Of a stretch of DNA of 6,004 nt, positions 4,753 to 6,004 are shown one piece after another. The number at the start of each line of letters is the position of its first letter. Within the stretch, counting starts at the first letter, position 1. The position numbers were made by a program, and so were the translations under genes. This DNA comes from Candidatus Zixiibacteriota bacterium (GTDB lineage Bacteria > Zixibacteria > MSB-5A5 > GN15 > JAAZOE01): the NCBI GenBank assembly GCA_012797915.1, contig JAAZOE010000326.1, positions 1 to 6,004 of the forward strand. Direction: 5' to 3'. The notes beneath the pieces are model-generated. The model saw nothing but the letters and a program-made list of their open reading frames with translations. It searched no databases and was not told the DNA's origin.

Positions 4753-4763
4753 ACGGGAATCGT

Positions 4764-6004
4764 CTATGCGGACTTTCGCGACCGCTTGGTCTTGAGCTTG
4801 TAGATCGGCTTACCGTGGGAAGTGATGACCTGGTCGGTGATGATGATTTCCTCCAGGTCGCGCATGGTCGGGGCTTCGTACATGATATCCATCATCGCCG
4901 CCTCGAAGATCGACCGCAGCGACCGCGCCCCGGTCCGGCGTTTGACCGCTTCCTTCACCGCCGCTTTCAGAGCCGAAGGTTCGAAGGTGAGCTTGAGGCC
5001 GTCCATCTCGAACAGCTTTTGATATTGCCGGGTGAGGGCGTTTTTCGGATCGGTCAATATCGACAACAATTCCTCTTCGGTCAGCGGCCGCAGAGCTGAG
5101 ACGACCTGCAGACGGCCGATCAGTTCGGGGATCAGGCCGTATTCGAGGAGGTCGGCCGGTTCGACCTGCCCCAGCAGTTCGGCCCGTTTTTCATCGACGA
5201 ACAGATGAGGAGCGTCGAACCCGACGGTTTTTTTGCCGACCCGGCGGGCGATGATCTTCTCGAGCCCCTCGAACGCCCCGCCGCAGATGAAGAGGATGTT
5301 GCGGGTGTTGATTTTGACGAACGACTGCTCGGGGTGTTTCCGTCCCCCCTTGGGGGGAATGTTGGCGATGGTTCCCTCGAGGATTTTCAACAGGGCCTGC
5401 TGAACGCCTTCGCCGGAGACATCGCGCGTGATTGAGGGGTTGCCGTCCTTGCGGGAGATCTTGTCGATTTCATCGACGTAGACGATTCCCAGCTCCGTCC
5501 GGGCGGCGTCGTAGTTGGCCGCCTGGAACAGCCGGACAAGGATGTTTTCGACATCCTCGCCGACATAGCCGGCTTCGGTCAGGACGGTGGCATCGGCGAT
5601 GCAGAACGGCACCGACAGATACTTGGCCAGGGTATGGGCCAGAAGCGTCTTGCCCGTGCCGGTGGGGCCCAGCAGAAGAATATTGGATTTCTCCAGCTCG
5701 ACGTCGTCTTTGACCCCCTTGGCCTGAATCCGCTTGTAATGGTTGTATACGGCCACCGAAACCGCCCGCTTGGACTGTTCCTGGCCGATGACGTACTGGT
5801 CGAGGAAGTCCTTGATGTCGGTCGGGGCGGGGACGGTGAATTTTGCCGGCTTGGTCTCGGCCGGGGCCTGTTCGACATCGAGCAGATCGTTGCAGAGAGC
5901 CACGCAGTTATTGCAGATGTAGGCCTGGTATCCGGAAAACAGGCGTTTCACCTGCGACACCGGTTTGCCGCAGAACGAGCACCGCTCGGTGCCATCGGGG
6001 GGTC
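4764..6004 (-). CDS. clpX: ATP-dependent Clp protease ATP-binding subunit ClpX (5' end beyond window)
   Basis: About 412 residues are visible, close to the usual full length of about 420, so only the first few residues are missing. An N-terminal zinc-binding domain is present: CSFC (5981-5970) paired with CNNC (C16 and C19, numbered from the GTG at 5960). Then come DQYVIGQEQSKRAVSVAVYNHYKR, Walker A GPTGTGKT (98-105), the pore loop GYVGE (131-135), Walker B VYVDEID (160-166), the GGRKHPEQ pore-2 segment, CGGAFEGLEKII, and KKTVGFDAP whose VGF stands where the ClpP-contacting IGF loop is expected. RRTGARSLR near the C-terminus is the sensor-2 motif. ClpX is a hexameric AAA+ unfoldase that feeds tagged or damaged proteins to ClpP in the cytoplasm. 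clpP and tig often precede it and may lie past the right edge. The gene appears intact and ends RSRKSA. Confidence 0.98.
   Translation of the reverse strand, partial: PPDGTERCSFCGKPVSQVKRLFSGYQAYICNNCVALCNDLLDVEQAPAETKPAKFTVPAPTDIKDFLDQYVIGQEQSKRAVSVAVYNHYKRIQAKGVKDDVELEKSNILLLGPTGTGKTLLAHTLAKYLSVPFCIADATVLTEAGYVGEDVENILVRLFQAANYDAARTELGIVYVDEIDKISRKDGNPSITRDVSGEGVQQALLKILEGTIANIPPKGGRKHPEQSFVKINTRNILFICGGAFEGLEKIIARRVGKKTVGFDAPHLFVDEKRAELLGQVEPADLLEYGLIPELIGRLQVVSALRPLTEEELLSILTDPKNALTRQYQKLFEMDGLKLTFEPSALKAAVKEAVKRRTGARSLRSIFEAAMMDIMYEAPTMRDLEEIIITDQVITSHGKPIYKLKTKRSRKSA

Larger units (their letters stand above)
4423..4763. other. 341-bp repeat-rich intergenic region between clpX and the exported cysteine-rich gene
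   Basis: No credible gene is seen here. It holds the 5' leader of the minus-strand gene with a 7-bp hairpin (GGCGGTC 4453-4459 with GACCGCC 4465-4471), an AT-rich stretch around 4480-4520 where that gene's promoter probably lies (no convincing hexamer pair found), three GGGA-loop repeats, and the hairpin behind clpX. The stretch 4600-4680 shows nothing recognisable. Confidence 0.6.

Noticed and set aside
4764..5960. GTG at 5960 as the clpX start
   Set aside because: The frame continues upstream into the two zinc-ligand cysteines CSFC, which belong to the ClpX N-terminal domain; the gene is simply cut by the window edge.

Overview
The window (about 57-60% GC by eye) looks like chromosome from a free-living, probably uncultivated bacterium. 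It carries ordinary housekeeping genes (the 3' end of etfB, a small Smr-domain gene, most of clpX), poorly known exported proteins, and intergenic DNA full of short palindromic repeats. The sequence does not fix the phylum. The exported proteins and repeat style suggest a deep-branching Gram-negative lineage, which is only an inference.

Layout. Plus strand: the end of etfB (1-266); a small zinc-finger protein with a very acidic tail (372-683) followed by a terminator-like hairpin; a stand-alone Smr-domain protein (821-1105); a complete IS110-family insertion sequence (1191-2404); a repeat-rich spacer; and an exported protein of unknown function with a Lys/Asp-rich insert (2689-3720). Minus strand: a Tat-signal-like, cysteine-rich exported protein (4422-3796), and clpX (ending at 4764, its start beyond the right edge). 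Between and beside these minus-strand genes lie four copies of a hairpin repeat with a GGGA loop.

The main result is that the IS110 element can be resolved almost completely by reading. The transposase is 326 aa with the DEDD residues D9, E55, D98 and D101 and a serine-rich C-terminal motif. The element ends are fixed by a CT core at 1191-1192 and 2403-2404. Joining the right end to the left end would create a promoter, TTGACT-17 nt-TATGTT, pointing into a leader of about 180 nt. That leader folds as a bridge RNA with two internal loops. The first loop holds guides matching the target (TTGCCCCT and TTCGTGG). The second holds guides matching the element's own ends (ACGGTATCT, identical to the right end, and ACAAG, complementary to the left end). 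Removing the element rebuilds a perfect 12-bp inverted repeat, CGCCCCTACGGA / TCCGTAGGGGCG, so the element went into one arm of a genomic palindrome. An intact second site that the same guides can pair with lies 80 bp downstream. This parallels the IS621 bridge-recombinase system but has its own guide and target sequences.

The other genes do not form one obvious pathway. Their interest lies in the unusual protein architectures and in the two separate palindromic repeat families.
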